Assembly: GCA_029891385.1 (NCBI GenBank)
Contig: CM057233.1
Span: 34,765,540 to 34,829,539, forward strand
DNA length: 64,000 bases
Direction: 5' to 3'
DNA from: Erythroxylum novogranatense
Taxonomy: Eukaryota; Streptophyta; Magnoliopsida; Malpighiales; Erythroxylaceae
The position numbers were made by a program, and so were the translations under genes. Shown piece by piece: positions 23,160-34,440 of this stretch (the stretch's first letter is position 1; the number at the start of each line of letters is the position of its first letter). The notes under the pieces are model-generated. The model was not told where the DNA came from, ran no database searches, and saw only the letters and a program-made list of their open reading frames with translations.

Positions 23160-23620
23160 CAGTATTTTGGAGATATCTTGATCGGTAGAGCTTCAATCGA
23201 TCTGATTCTTTTTTCAAATTAAAAAAGAGAGATGGATCTACAATTTATCTGAAGGAGCCGATCGACAATTTAGCCTCTAAGACTTTCAATTTCAGATCAA
23301 AGTTAAGTGTAGTGTTCAGTCTCGGTTTTGTAATGTCCGAACAGACTTCAGTATTTTGGAGATATCTTGAGCTATAGAGCTCCAATCGATCGGATTCTTC
23401 TTGCAAATTAAACTAGAGACATGGATCTACAAGTTATATGAAGGAGCCGATCGACAATGTAGCCTCTAAGACTTTCAATTTCCAGATCGAAGTTAGGTGT
23501 AGTGTTTAGTTTCGGTTTTGTAATGGTCTGAACAGACTTCAGTATTTCGGAGATATCTTGAGCTATAGAACTTCGATCGATCTGATTCTTGAAGCGATGG
23601 ATTCGTAAGACATAGAGGGA
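23160..23620 (+). repeat. 190-bp tandem repeat in G LTR, about 2.4 units
   Basis: CAGTATTTTGGAGATATCTT recurs at 23160, 23350 and 23540, exactly 190 bp apart. The intervening sequence (GATGGATCTACAA, GAAGGAGCCGATCGACAAT, GCCTCTAAGACTTTCAATTT) is also repeated with few changes. This is a recent tandem expansion inside the LTR. Confidence 0.85.
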
Positions 23621-25014
23621 CATTTCTCTAAAAGAAAGTTTTGTTAAAGTACATTTACCTGATCGAAGTAAGGAGTGAATGTATCAGTTTTTAGGAAGGA
23701 CATTGTTGGAAGATCACTTAAGGTTTTAAATTTTAAGGCTTATACGTAAGGGGCATGAGGGTCTTCTATCATTCATTAATGGCAAGTTGGTAAATAAGAA
23801 GAGTGGGCTTTAGTATAAGAAGGAGCAGTGATGCACATTATTGACAGAAACAAAAGAAGAAAAAGAACAAGAGAAAGAAGAGAGAAGGGAGAGAAAGTTT
23901 TTGGATGAGTGAAGGAGAAAGAAAAGAGAGAGAGAGCTAGGGTTTGATTTTTAGGGGTCTTCAAGCAAGCTTTCGATGTTGATTTAAGAGAGAAAAAGGT
24001 GGAGAATGAAGAGAGCTCGATTATGAACCAAGAAAATCCAAAATTTGAGAAGATGAAAGTAAGAGTCGATTTTCTATCTTTGATCTTTTAAAGAGTTTTT
24101 GGTTTAGATACCTTGGAATTGCTATGGGTTTGTGAATTCTAAAGTCAATTTTGGAGATTACATGTTTTAATGGAATCAATTTTGGATGGAAATTAATTAT
24201 GCCCAATTTTATGAATTGGGGTTTTTGAAAATTGGTGATTTAGATGTCTTGATTTTATGTGGAATTAGTGTTTTCTAAGTTCAATTTTAAGGATTATGTT
24301 ATTTATGAGGTTGAATTTGTGTGGCATTGGTGTAGGGATTTTTCAATTGGAAGAATAAAAGATGAAATGGTCAAATTGAAGCATTGGACAAGCTTCAAGC
24401 ATGGAAATGAGGTGGGTACCTATTTATAATAGAATTTATAAGCCACTACTACTTTCTTTAAACAAAGAGATTTTCTGATTTCAATTGCATCATAAATGTT
24501 GCATCATTGTATGAATGATTTGAAAAATCATTATTGATTCAATACATGAACTTTTGATGAATTGCAAAATACATTTGTGCTATGCCTAAAAAATTCCATG
24601 GCATTTTGTATATTCGAAAAAGAGCATTCGATAAATTGATTTAAACATAATTATGTGCTTTTCTTTGGGCGAGAGAGGAACGTTTCGTTAGTCACATGCA
24701 CGTCGACATATAGATAGCCTTCTCCCGGCTGCCCGCTTGAGGCCACGAGATCCTGAGAAATCGGACTCGTCGTGTTTACGGTAAACTTCGATTATCCGTC
24801 GTGTTTATGGAACTCTCGAGCCGTTATATGTGCATTTGCATTGTGAAGTGATATGATTGATGCATCCATATTTTGGAAATTGTGATTTCGACTACTGCGA
24901 GAAAAGAACTTTTGAAAATGTGCTTTATGGGTTTCAAACAAAGTTTCTGCAAGAAAAGAAAGAAAAGTGTTTTTAAAGGTTTTGCTTATTTATTTGTTAT
25001 AAACTGTTGCTCAC

Positions 25015-25027
25015 GAGCTATAAGCTC
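25015..25027 (+). repeat. Conserved LTR hairpin, GAGCT/AGCTC form
   Basis: GAGCTATAAGCTC, followed by ACCG and a run of eleven C. It is identical to the hairpin in the D LTR. Confidence 0.7.
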
Positions 25028-25835
25028 ACCGCCCCCCCCCCCTTCATTCCCATCCATAGGTGATGAGAAGAAGATCGGGTGAAAGAAAGTGAAGGTTTTT
25101 GTTTGTTTGTATGTGTACATGTTGTATTGTTTTTGTTAAATGGTTGTAAGAACAAGATCTTAGACTTTTGTTGAGAATTGAGGGGATTTTGTATCCTTTA
25201 TGTATTCAGATTTTAATATTGAAATTGTATTATGGAATATTTTGTAAGCACGTATATCATGATTGGATTGAGAATTATTGAAGCGTTTATAGTGTATGAA
25301 TTGCGGATATATAAATATGTGTATTAAGTGTCTATTGACAAAAGAAAGGATTAGTAAGATTTTGTGTAATTGATGATCGTGATTTAAATAGGATCAAATA
25401 GATTGAGATATTGGTTGAGGATGAATTTGTCCAAATGAGAAATTGAAGTGCTTCGTATGAGAATGATTAAAGAATGAAAAGAAAAAAAAATGTAAACGGA
25501 TTTGGATTAGTTTAGACTGATAGTCTTAAGATTTTCCAACGCGATGCTTTTCCTAAAATATTTGTTCACGGATGTCAGAAATTGGTCTCGATTCGGTTTG
25601 ATCTGAAGTTTTCTTCGTTTTGATTTGCTTCCGATTCTTTTGCTTTAAGATTGGATTTGCTTCGTGTTGTAAATATCATTCTTCGCTTTCGCTTATGATT
25701 TTGTTTCCGCCTTATGTTCCTTTCTTTCGATTTTGCTTTCGTTTGTTTTCATTTTACGTCTGCTTTTGTTTCATGTTTCGCTTTGCTTTCTGCATTTTCG
25801 GTTGGGATCCGGTCTCTGGATCGGGTTCCCAACAA

Positions 25836-27174
25836 TGTTGGACCTTAATCTTATGTTCTAAGGTATTTTGATGTGTTTGTTATTGTATGAACCCAGATAA
25901 ATAAAGATTGAAGGAAGCTAGAGCAAGCTTGGGATAAAGGGCAAGGTCATGATTGTGACATAAGTGTCACGATCATGATATAAGACCCCTCCCTAAGGTC
26001 ATGATCATGACTAGAGTATCACGATCATGACAGAAGAGTTTTATACTGACTCACGCTCATGACACCTATATCATAATCATGACAGAAGATCTTTATTATG
26101 TGTCACGGTTGTGACAAACACTCACCAGATATAGGATTCTTTATCTATTTTTATGTTTAGAGGTTATTTTTGGAAAAAAATGACCTAAGTAAGCCCTAAA
26201 ATGAACCCATAGATATATTAGAACATTAAGAGACCAAAAATAGTCAACCTCCATCTTACCAAATTGAGAAAGAAAAAAAAAAGAGCAAGAAGGGAAAAGG
26301 AGGAGGAGCAACTATCCAGCTAACTCCAGACAAGTCCAATCAAAATTTTCTCTTTTTCTTTTTTTATTTCCATTATCTTGATGTATGAATAAGGATTGAG
26401 AACGTTGTATATGTTGATGATGTTTTAATTTCATATTAAGATTTGTTCTTGACTCATTTTGTAACTTGATTATTTTCTATTTCAATGAAATGTGTTAAGT
26501 GTTGTGATATTTGTATTTGCCTATATTTTGACAATATATTGAAAGAGTGAGTCGATACTTATCTTATTAGGTTGGAAAATGAGGGTTAGTAACCTAATAA
26601 GTCACGCAAATATCAAATCGATAATCATACGAAGAGAAATCTTATATAAGAACCTGATTATCTAATAGATTGTTTAAGAACTAGTTGAAAACGTTAGGTT
26701 GTTTTTATTAATCTAGAGATTGCAAATCTGGAATTTCATAATCAATTAGAGATTATTAATTGGGTTTAAATGATTAATTCTTTAGACAGATTAATCAACC
26801 CTTTAGAAATTTAGGATGGATATCGATTGAATAAAAAATGGTTAAGGTAGCAAAATGGAGATAGAATGAATCATATACTTTCATAATTGATCATTTTTTT
26901 AATTATGGCAACTCAATTGTTAAGTGGTTAAGTGCTCAATTTGATTTGTTTGTGTTAATTATTTAATTTTATTTTCACTCAACTAATATTTGATTGCTTA
27001 TTTTTCTGATTATTTTTGTTCTCATTTAAAACACATTTTTTAAACCTTAGACAAAGTTAGGTTCATTTAGTTTTAGCTAATTCGTCATGGGTTTGATACC
27101 TCAATTATTACAAGTTTATGATCCGTATACTTGTAGATATTGAGGGTTTTATATTAGGTAAAACTTACTCAACA
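25836..27174 (+). mobile_element. 5' LTR of Tat/Athila-like element F
   Basis: It runs from TGTTGGACCTTAATC to CTTACTCAACA and is followed within six bases by a Tat/Athila-type PBS, giving an LTR of about 1.34 kb. Near its start is a cluster of TCACGATCATGAC words (25950-26120). The rest is AT-rich, with a purine run near 26270-26315. It lies immediately after the G LTR terminus, so F probably inserted at or beside the G element's LTR edge. No 3' LTR of F is in the window, so no target duplication can be checked. Confidence 0.65.
25950..26120 (+). repeat. Cluster of ATCATGAC palindromic words in F LTR
   Basis: Repeated TCACGATCATGA, GGTCATGATCATGAC and similar words, each about 12-15 bp and largely self-complementary, at intervals of 25-40 bp. 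Confidence 0.8.
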
Positions 27175-27179
27175 AGTCT

Positions 27180-27197
27180 TTGGCATTGTTGCCTGTG
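27180..27197 (+). other. Primer-binding site of Tat/Athila type (element F)
   Basis: TTGGCATTGTTGCCTGTG resembles the Tat/Athila PBS TGGCGCCGTTGCCGGGGA with several changes. It lies just after the LTR terminus and about 200 bp before gag homology. Confidence 0.6.
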
Positions 27198-27389
27198 AGT
27201 TAGTTTAGGACTAGTTGAATTCCTTTATTCTAAGAAAAAAAAATTCACCTTTCTTGTGTCCGTGTGATTGCATGAGCATAAGAGTTACTTAGAGTTCAAG
27301 CAAGATTGTAGAAACTCTTGCACTTGATATCACATGACTAGAATGAACAAGTTGAAGAGTGAGATGCCAAAAAAAACCTAAAAAACAAT

Positions 27390-28660
27390 GGCAGAGCAAC
27401 GTCATCAAGAAGACCAGCCCTAAACCCTGATGGATTTCTTGAGACCAGGGTTCAATGCTGCATATCAACGCATCACTTGACCACCAATGTAAGCAACACC
27501 ATTTGAGATCATGCTAGCATTGTTGAATATGCTGCAAACCAATGTACAATTTTATGGGCTAGAAAATGAAGATCCTAATGCCCATTTGGTGAATTTCCTT
27601 GAAATATGTGATACTTTCCAATATTATGGAATGTCGGAAGATACAATTAGGATAAGACTCTTCCCCTTCACACAAAGGGATAAAGCTAAGCATGGTATCA
27701 TTCTCTAACCCCTGTAACCATTACAACTTGGGAGCAACTAGTGTGTGGGTTTTTTGGAAAAGTACTTCCCCTGCATATAGATGATAAAGTTAATAAAGGA
27801 AATTACAAATTTCAAACAAAGTGATGGGGAGTCACTTTATAAAGCATGGGAATATTATAAAGGTTTGCAAAGGAGATGCCCTCGCCATAACTTACTCAAA
27901 GAATTCCCATTGCAAACCTTTTACAATGGTATCAATCCACCCATAAGGGCACCATTGAGATAGCTTCTGGAGGATCTCTATTGAAACAATTCAGGAAATA
28001 GAGAATTTTTAAGAAGAGATGGCGAGCAATAGTTTTCTTTGGACAATAGATAGAAGTAAACATCAAACAACTTTCCATGATCAGAAAGGAGCCATTACTG
28101 TTGATTTGATTACAAAAATTCATGAGAAGAATGACAGTTTAACCCGACGACTTCATAATATGAAAACCTCTTAATTAGCTCCTGTAAAAGGAATTCGGCA
28201 TAGATGTGAATTATGTGGACAAGACAACCATGATACCATTGATTTCTTTTTTGTGCAAATCAATAAAACAAAGCAACTCAACTACATGGGAGCATAATTT
28301 GACTAATGAGGTAGGAACAATCCTTACTCTAACATGTATAATCTTAGGCAGAAGAACCACACAAAATTTTCATGGTTGAATAATGCAGGAGGTCAATTCC
28401 AACCTTAAAGGCCACCTTGACTTCAATAGGAGAAACCCAATTTTAAGGAATTTAAGTTGGAAAAATTTTTAGACAAGCTTGTAAATATAGATGACACTCA
28501 TAAGAGATTGGAAGGAAACTTCAAACAAGTAACCAAAAACCTTATTCACAACTTAGAAGTCCAAATGAGCCAACTAGCAAATGCATTTCTATAAGAAGTA
28601 TGGGGATCCTCCCTATCAATACCAAAGCAAACCCAAAGGATCAACTAAAGACAATCGCAC
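27390..28660 (+). pseudogene. Athila/Tat-like gag remnant (element F)
   Basis: The clearest segment (27511-27708) reads MLALLNMLQTNVQFYGLENE followed by DPNAHLVNFLEICDTF and RLFPFTQRDKAKHG, the Gag core of Athila/Tat Ty3 elements. A second open stretch (27781-27963) reads NFKQSDGESLYKAWEYYKGL and RCPRHNLLKEFPLQTFYNG. Many stops and frame changes separate them. Near 28205 a zinc-knuckle remnant reads CELCGQDNHDT with the last ligand lost (Phe in place of Cys). The protein would have packaged the RNA, and this copy is dead. The start is placed at an ATG near 27390 by context only. Confidence 0.75.
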
Positions 28661-29196
28661 TTTGAAGTGGAAGGAGCTTGAGCAACCAATAGAAATAAAA
28701 AGTACATCCTACCCAATAAAGAAAGACTAAGAAAAGAAGAAGGATGTTGACATGAGCGAATACGCACCTTACATTGCCCCTCGACCGTATCCACCCAAGA
28801 TTCCATATCCTCAATGATTACAAAAGAGAAAGCTGAATGCATAATTTACAAAATTTATGGAGAAATTGAAGATTTTGCAAATTAATCTTTCCTTCATGGA
28901 GGCATTAAAACATATGGTTAAATACGATAAATTTCTAAAGGACATATCATCGAAAAATTGCATTTAGGAAGAGAACCAAATAGAAGAATAACTGGAAGTT
29001 GTAATTCCATAATCACTAGTCATATATGGCCAAGTTAAAAGATCCAGGGAGTTTTACAATACCCTATATAGTTAGTGAATTTGAATTCTCAAAGTGCTTA
29101 TCTAATTTGGGAGCAAGTATTAATCTTATGCCTTTATCAATATTCGAGAAATTGGGGCTCGATGACATCAAACTAACTTTAATGCTAATTTAGTTG
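28661..29196 (+). pseudogene. Gag-protease linker and protease N-terminus (element F)
   Basis: After a Pro-rich linker (near 28760-28815, YAPYIAPRPYPPKIPYPQ), the translation shows a helical segment (MEALKHMVKYDKFLKDI). The protease follows from about 29030: KLKDPGSFTIPY, then LSNLGASINLMPLSIFEKLG. In retropepsins of this lineage the active-site triad is Asp-Leu-Gly or Asp-Thr-Gly; here codon 29104-29106 is AAT (Asn), so the catalytic Asp is lost. The reading stops at an in-frame TAG near 29190 and is then cut by the B solo LTR; it continues at 32072. Confidence 0.7.
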
Positions 29197-29201
29197 GCTA
29201 A

Positions 29202-32066
29202 TGTAGCACCCCACTCTCGCAAGAACCGAACCCGATATCGATGGTGATATCCGAGCCCGTGCCTCACGAGGGTGGTATGCTAAAACAGTTATTACAGTTC
29301 AAAACTCGAAAAACATTTCTCTTTTTACAAAATCAATCACATGCCCGGAAATCAATAAATAATTTGGGCCCGATTTAAAACGAAAACATTTTCAATATGA
29401 TACCATCTCAGTCATTAAAAGGCACTCAAAAGTGATCACCCATTTCATATACAGAGATGCATGACCCAACTGGGCCCAATGTCATCTCTGACCACTTTCA
29501 GAAATCACAAATCACTCACACACTAAACCATTTTTGGCCCACTGAATAAAAATCACTCATCTGTGTAATTTGCAGAAATACAATACACATAAGACAGTAC
29601 TACACTAATGCAGATGCGAACTGATCCCGACATCAAACTCTGACCTGCTTGCGGTAATCATACTCCCGTTTGTCTAACGGGGTACTCTTCGATCCCTGAA
29701 AAAATAATTGCAATGTTGGGTGAGTTTGCGAACTCAATGAGAAACCATCATCGATGGTTCACTCAAATCATGCATTACGCAGATTGCGTACAGCATGGCA
29801 CAGTAATATTCAATTAATAGTGTCATATAACAAATTACAGTATTATACAACAATTTACAGTAGCATGTAACAATTTGCAATCTCTCATGCCATCACATAA
29901 TTCAGTAAGTGTCACAAATCAGTCAGTCATGTGTATACAATGCATATGTGACTCTTTTCCAGTTATTCAGTGTTGTGCCTAAGCGCTTAGTCGGTATTCA
30001 ATATTCAGTGTGGACGCGTCAGGGATTTCTCCCCTCCGGCTCTAGGCCCGGTCAGTACAGTGTTCGAGCTCGAGGCTCATTCATTGATATTAGCGACTTG
30101 GGTCACAACGTTTATTATCTGATCATGTCTTTATGCATGCAATGCAGTGTTCAGTAATTCAGTGATATGGCTATAAAAGCCCAGTATTTCAATTCCCAAT
30201 GTCATGCAGTAGTCCAATCCCATATAGTAGAAGCATTCCATTTGATCATTTACATTTCAGTAATCATGCAATTCACATTGGAAAGTAGCTCACATAGAGC
30301 ATTTAGACAATCAGGAATTTGAGAAACCAACTAGGTTACTCACCTGTACTTCCGAGCTACAGCCTGGAAGTCCCAGCAATATCCGTGGAATCTCGATCCA
30401 TCGGAGCCTCTATAACAATCAAATAGTTTCCAATTACTGATGCACAGACAATATTAATTCGATGATGCACATGCTCTCAATAACAGATGTACGATGCCTA
30501 TTTATGACTTTCTCGGTGCTATTTCCCCTTTTCCACTTTCTTTGACAAATTCTATTTTTCCACTCAATCGATCACTAATGACTCAATTCCAATTCAATAA
30601 CATGATACAGAACTTCACCACTTCCATTTCTAATATTTAATTTCCATTTGCCAATTTATATACACTAGGCTAATCTCACAAAAATCTCAAAACCAATATC
30701 ATTTGCACTAGATCAAATTCACCTATTGAAGACTCCAATTGCATTCATAATTCTCACAATTATAACCCAATTATCAGAACCCATCCTTAAATTGCAATAC
30801 AATCACATCCTTAACTTTCTTTCACTAATCGGGATTCTCATAATTTAAATTCAAACCTTTATTCTTTTCCTCATTTGTAGACCTCTTTCTCTAGTTCACA
30901 ACGAATCAAACATCACCTCAATTGGAGGTCTACATCAAAAGTTAAGCCCTAAAAACCAAACTAAATCAGTTCAAAAATCTGGTCCTCGCCGCGACGTATA
31001 ATCTTGCTCGTCGCGGCGTCCGATCTATCGCTCGTCACGACGTGCAATTTATCACTCGTCGCGACGTGTGCTTGTCGCGATGTAAACTCCTTTTCTCGCC
31101 GCGACGTCTAATTAATTTCTCGTCGCGACGTGCGAGCCCTGGTTCGTCTTCTCCGACGTATTTTCTCTCATTCTCTCACTAAAACCAGTCCTCACTCACT
31201 CTCAGCTACCCAAAACACATAATAAATGCCATAAATGCCTCAAACAACCTTAAATAACAACATTAAAACCATATACGTACCGATCGGGCCTCAAATCCGC
31301 AAATCTCTTAAATTTCTCTAACTCTTTCCCTTTCCTCAAGCATCCACGGTTAGCTCTCATAATCCCTCAAAACATCATCCTCGCTAAGCATCAACAAAGC
31401 TTCGCACAAGGAGAAACAAACAATCGAAATCTCGAAGGGAAAATCGCAAATCATCGAGGAAGAAGGAGAAACGATCGTGCCCTAGGAGAAGCGATTTTCT
31501 TTCTTTTCTTCTATTTGAAACCTAAGGCATTTATACGTTAATCACATAAGCCTCTAGTCTTTATCCTCAAATCTCTTTCTCTTTTCAATTTCATTTCCGG
31601 TCCAATTCATCTCCAAATTTCAATGGCTCGACATATTAAATTCCAATATCATATATCTAAATTTTCCATTGCCATATACCCATTATTCTAGCACTATATA
31701 GTCAATCAGTCCATTACTCGAAGGATTTCCGATCTGGACTTTTTCTCCCGAATTTTCCAGAAAAATTCCGAAGAGTTACTATCAATTGCCAATCACTCTA
31801 AACAGTTCCAATTTAATCATTTAAACCCAATTATTCCATAATTCCTAACAAATCCCAACTATCTCACAAATCACAATTCATATCACATTCACAAATCAAA
31901 AGCCGGGAAATTGTCATGAATGCATGTACCTATATGTGCATGTACCAATGGACTCATTCCTATACAATTAGAGGCCAAATGAATGCTCAGTCGATAATGT
32001 GCGGTAAAAACCCTATCCCATCCCAATTTACTAATATAACCTTCCCATCGGTGACGGGATGTTACA
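29202..32066 (-). mobile_element. Solo LTR of B family, TSD GCTAA
   Basis: It is bounded by TGTAGCACCCCACTCTCG (29202) and GTGACGGGATGTTACA (32066), with GCTAA at 29197-29201 and 32067-32071. At 2865 bp it has no internal region and reads on the minus strand. It contains the GAGTT/AACTC hairpin (29722-29735), the twin palindrome (29743-29759), GAGCTCGAGGCTC hairpins near 30065, a CGTCGCGACG cluster (30985-31133) and the conserved block TAACTTTTGATGTAGACCTC on its minus strand. It interrupts the protease of element F without other loss, since the reading resumes exactly across the duplication. Confidence 0.95.
30985..31133 (-). repeat. CGTCGCGACG palindrome cluster in B LTR
   Basis: About eight CGCCGCGACGT, CGTCGCGACGTG or near words in about 150 bp, each spaced 15-25 bp. 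An inverted near-copy is at 34125-34282. Confidence 0.85.
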
Positions 32067-32071
32067 GCTAA

Positions 32072-32480
32072 TCAATCAACTAAAAGACTGTTTGAAGTGT
32101 TGGAAGACATGTTAATGTAAGTGGAAAAGTTTATTACCCCTGTGGACTTTGTTTTTCTTAATTTCGAAGAGGATAAGGACTATCCACTAATTCTTGGCCA
32201 ATCTTTCATGAATAGAGGAAGAGCATTAATTGATGTTCATGAAAGTAAATTAACACTTCAAATTGGTGAAGATCAAATAGAGTTCAACATAAACAAGGCC
32301 TCGAAATTTTTTAAAGAAATCAACATGTGCACGAAGATTGACGTCATAAACAAAAGCATTCAAGAGTAAAAAGAGAGCTATTTTAAGAAAATTAGATTTG
32401 TGGAAGTCAACACAGACAATAAAGCTGAGAGGGGAATGAAGCGAAGTTTAAGGTAGACATGGAGATGGAGGAGTTAGCTA
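32072..32480 (+). pseudogene. Protease C-terminus (element F)
   Basis: The reading resumes after the B solo LTR: QSTKRLFEVLEDMLM, a stop, then the open stretch 32121-32369 with VEKFITPVDFVFLNFEEDKD, YPLILGQSFMNRGRALIDVH and LTLQIGEDQIEFN. This is the flap and C-terminal part of a Ty3 aspartic protease, including the conserved ILG and GRALIDV words. One stop and the lost active-site Asp upstream make it non-functional. The segment to about 32480 is a frame-broken linker to RT. Confidence 0.75.
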
Positions 32481-33146
32481 TTTTGAGACATCAAGAATTA
32501 TTAGCAAGAGCTGAAGCACCCATACCACCCTCCATAGAGAAACCGCTAACTCTAAAACTCAAACCTTTACCCACACACCTCAGATATACCTTTCTAGCTG
32601 AAGGTCAAACTTTACCCATTATTATTTCTAATCAATTGGATGGGGAATAAGAGAGAAAGGTGGTAGCAATTGTTAAGAAGCAGATGAAGGCCATGGGATG
32701 GAAGATATCTGACATTCGAGGTACAAGCCAAAATGTTGTTATGCATTAAATAAACCTTGGAGAAGGAAGTCAAGCGGTGAGGGAATGTCAACACAGGTTG
32801 AACCCTCACATGAAGGAAGTGGATAGGAAGTAATGAAGCTCATAGGCATAAGTATCATATACCCAATATCTGATAGCAAATGGGCCAGCCCGATACAATG
32901 CGAACTAAAGAAGGGCAGAACAACCATTATGGAGAGTGAAAGTGGAGAGCTAATTTTGAGGTTAGTAACTCATTATATTGCTTCCTAAATGATTACTCAT
33001 AATACAATCAAATATTCATCTATCCTGAAGACCAAGAAAAGATCATTTTTATATGTCCTTATGGTACATTTGTGTATAGATGAATGCCTTTCAAGTTATG
33101 TAATACTCCACTACATTTCAAAGATGTATGATCTTTACATATATGA
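32481..33146 (+). pseudogene. Reverse transcriptase N-terminal part (element F)
   Basis: Athila/Tat-type RT entry is clear: PLTLKLKPLPTHLRYTFLAE and LPIIISNQLDG, then after a stop MKAMGWKISDIRG, RLNPHMKEVDRK, IYPISDSKWASPIQC. Further on, near 33010-33120, come NQIFIYPEDQEK, FICPYGTFVYRRMPF and TPLHFKD in another frame. Several stops and frame changes are present. The sequence is cut at 33147 by a B-type LTR before the YxDD catalytic motif. RT would copy the element RNA; this copy cannot. Confidence 0.75.
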
Positions 33147-33972
33147 TGTAACATCCCGTCACCGATGGGAAAGTCATATTGGTAGATTGAGGAGGGATAG
33201 GATATTATCGCATAATATTGGCTGAGCATCTTGTTGACCTCTAATTTTGGAGGCCATGAGTCTTTTGCACATGCGCATATAGGTACATGCATTCATGACA
33301 TTTCCCGGCTTTTGATTGTGAATACGTGAATATGATATGAAGTGCAAAATTATGAGATATTAGATTTGATTGTGATTTATTGAGAAATTTGGACTAATTG
33401 AGTTTGAATATTGAGTGGGAACTGTATTAGAGTGATCGCCAGTGGATAGTGAACTTTAGGAAAAGTTTCTGGAATAATTAAGAGAAAATGTCCGGACCGG
33501 AAATTCTCTGAGTGGCGAACTATGGCGATGGAAAAATTTAGAAATATGATTTTAGAAATTTATGTGCCGAGCCATTGAAATTCGGAGGCAAATTGGACTG
33601 GAAATGATCTTGTTAGAGGAAGAGGGAAACCACTTTATAATGCCTAAATCCTCTTCTGAAACCTCAAAAACCCATTTCATATACCTAGGGCACGTTTTCT
33701 TCTTCCCCTTCCTCGGTGATTTTCGATCTTCACCTTCAAGATTTGCTTATTCCATCTTTATGGTTGAAGATCAAGCCAAAGCCTTGTGAGAGTGATGATT
33801 TTTTAGAGTTGGAAGCTCACCGTTGATGTTAGAGAGAAGAGGAAAGGGATAGAGGATTTTCGGTAGTTTGGAGATTTAAGGCTTGATTGGTAAGTATTCT
33901 TGGTTTTAATGTTGTTTATTATTGTGTTAAATGCATTCATAGGGTTAAATATGAAAGATTGGGTAGTTTAGT
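33147..33972 (+). mobile_element. B-family LTR, 5' part (plus strand)
   Basis: It starts TGTAACATCCCGTCACCGATGG, the B 5' terminus, and proceeds collinearly for about 825 bp to GGGTAGTTTA. The expected continuation is missing; instead the downstream LTR segment follows in inverted orientation. It interrupts the RT of element F. The ORF at 33562-33789 has no family motif. Confidence 0.8.
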
Positions 33973-34308
33973 CGGGATTCTCATAATTTAAATTCAAACC
34001 TTTATTCTTTTCCTCATTTGTAGACCTCTTTCTCTAGTTCACAACGAATCAAAGATCACCTCAATTGGAGGTCTACATCAAAAGTTAAGCCCTAAAAACC
34101 AAACTAAATCAGTTTAGAAATCTGGTCCTCGCCGCGACGTATAATCTTGCTCGTCACGGCGTCTGATCTATCGCTCGTCACGACGTGCAATTTATCGTTC
34201 GTCGAGACGTGCGCTCATCGCGACGTAAACTCCTTTTCTTGCCGCGACGTCTAATTAATTTCTTGTCGCGATGTGCGAGCCCTGGTTCGTCTTCTCCGAC
34301 GCATTTTC
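33973..34308 (-). mobile_element. Inverted B-family LTR segment, left piece
   Basis: It is nearly identical to 30833-31165 of the B solo LTR, but opposite to the LTR piece at 33147-33972. It contains a CGTCGCGACG cluster (34125-34282). Element C interrupts it at 34309, and it continues at 44399 after C. The join at 33972/33973 is the breakpoint of a local inversion or of a recombination between inverted LTRs. Confidence 0.8.
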
Positions 34309-34440
34309 TGTTGGATCCCTTCTCCCAAACTGCGTATACTTACCACTGTCACACTTGCTCTGATACCACAGTTGTTGGATCCGGGACCCAACTGCTTATA
34401 ACTTAACACTCTTATTCTAGCTCTGATACTACAAGATGTC
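34309..34440 (-). repeat. 64-bp repeat of LTR terminus plus PBS-like motif
   Basis: TGTTGGATCC-type termini start at 34309, 34373 and 34437 (TGTCGGACC), exactly 64 bp apart. The second and third are each preceded by CTCTGATACCA or CTCTGATACTA, the inverted PBS core. The 5' LTR repeats the arrangement at 41106, 41170 and 41233, with the real PBS outside it. Confidence 0.85.

Larger units (their letters stand above)
21845..25834 (+). mobile_element. G-family Ty3 LTR, 5' end missing
   Basis: A long plus-strand LTR ending GGGTTCCCAACA at 25834. It carries the shared CACGTG-like block (24687-24760), the GAGCTATAAGCTC hairpin (25015-25027), a GC-rich palindrome cluster (22868-22965) and the conserved block after it (CATAACTTCTTCGTTCAACC). 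Module anchors fall at about 21862, 22068, 22240, 22396, 22578 and 22765, and three 190-bp tandem units lie at 23160-23620. The 5' terminus is lost where the inverted D LTR ends. Its PBS is not visible because element F begins at 25836. No credible ORF is present; 25620-25871 is a T/C/G-rich artefact. Confidence 0.7.

Noticed and set aside
25031..25042. Run of eleven C as a possible regulatory tract
   Set aside because: The D LTR has only a short C run at the same place, so this is a homopolymer expansion or an assembly error rather than a conserved site.
33562..33789. 75-codon ORF in the B-type LTR
   Set aside because: No motif, and the equivalent part of the B solo LTR does not keep the frame.
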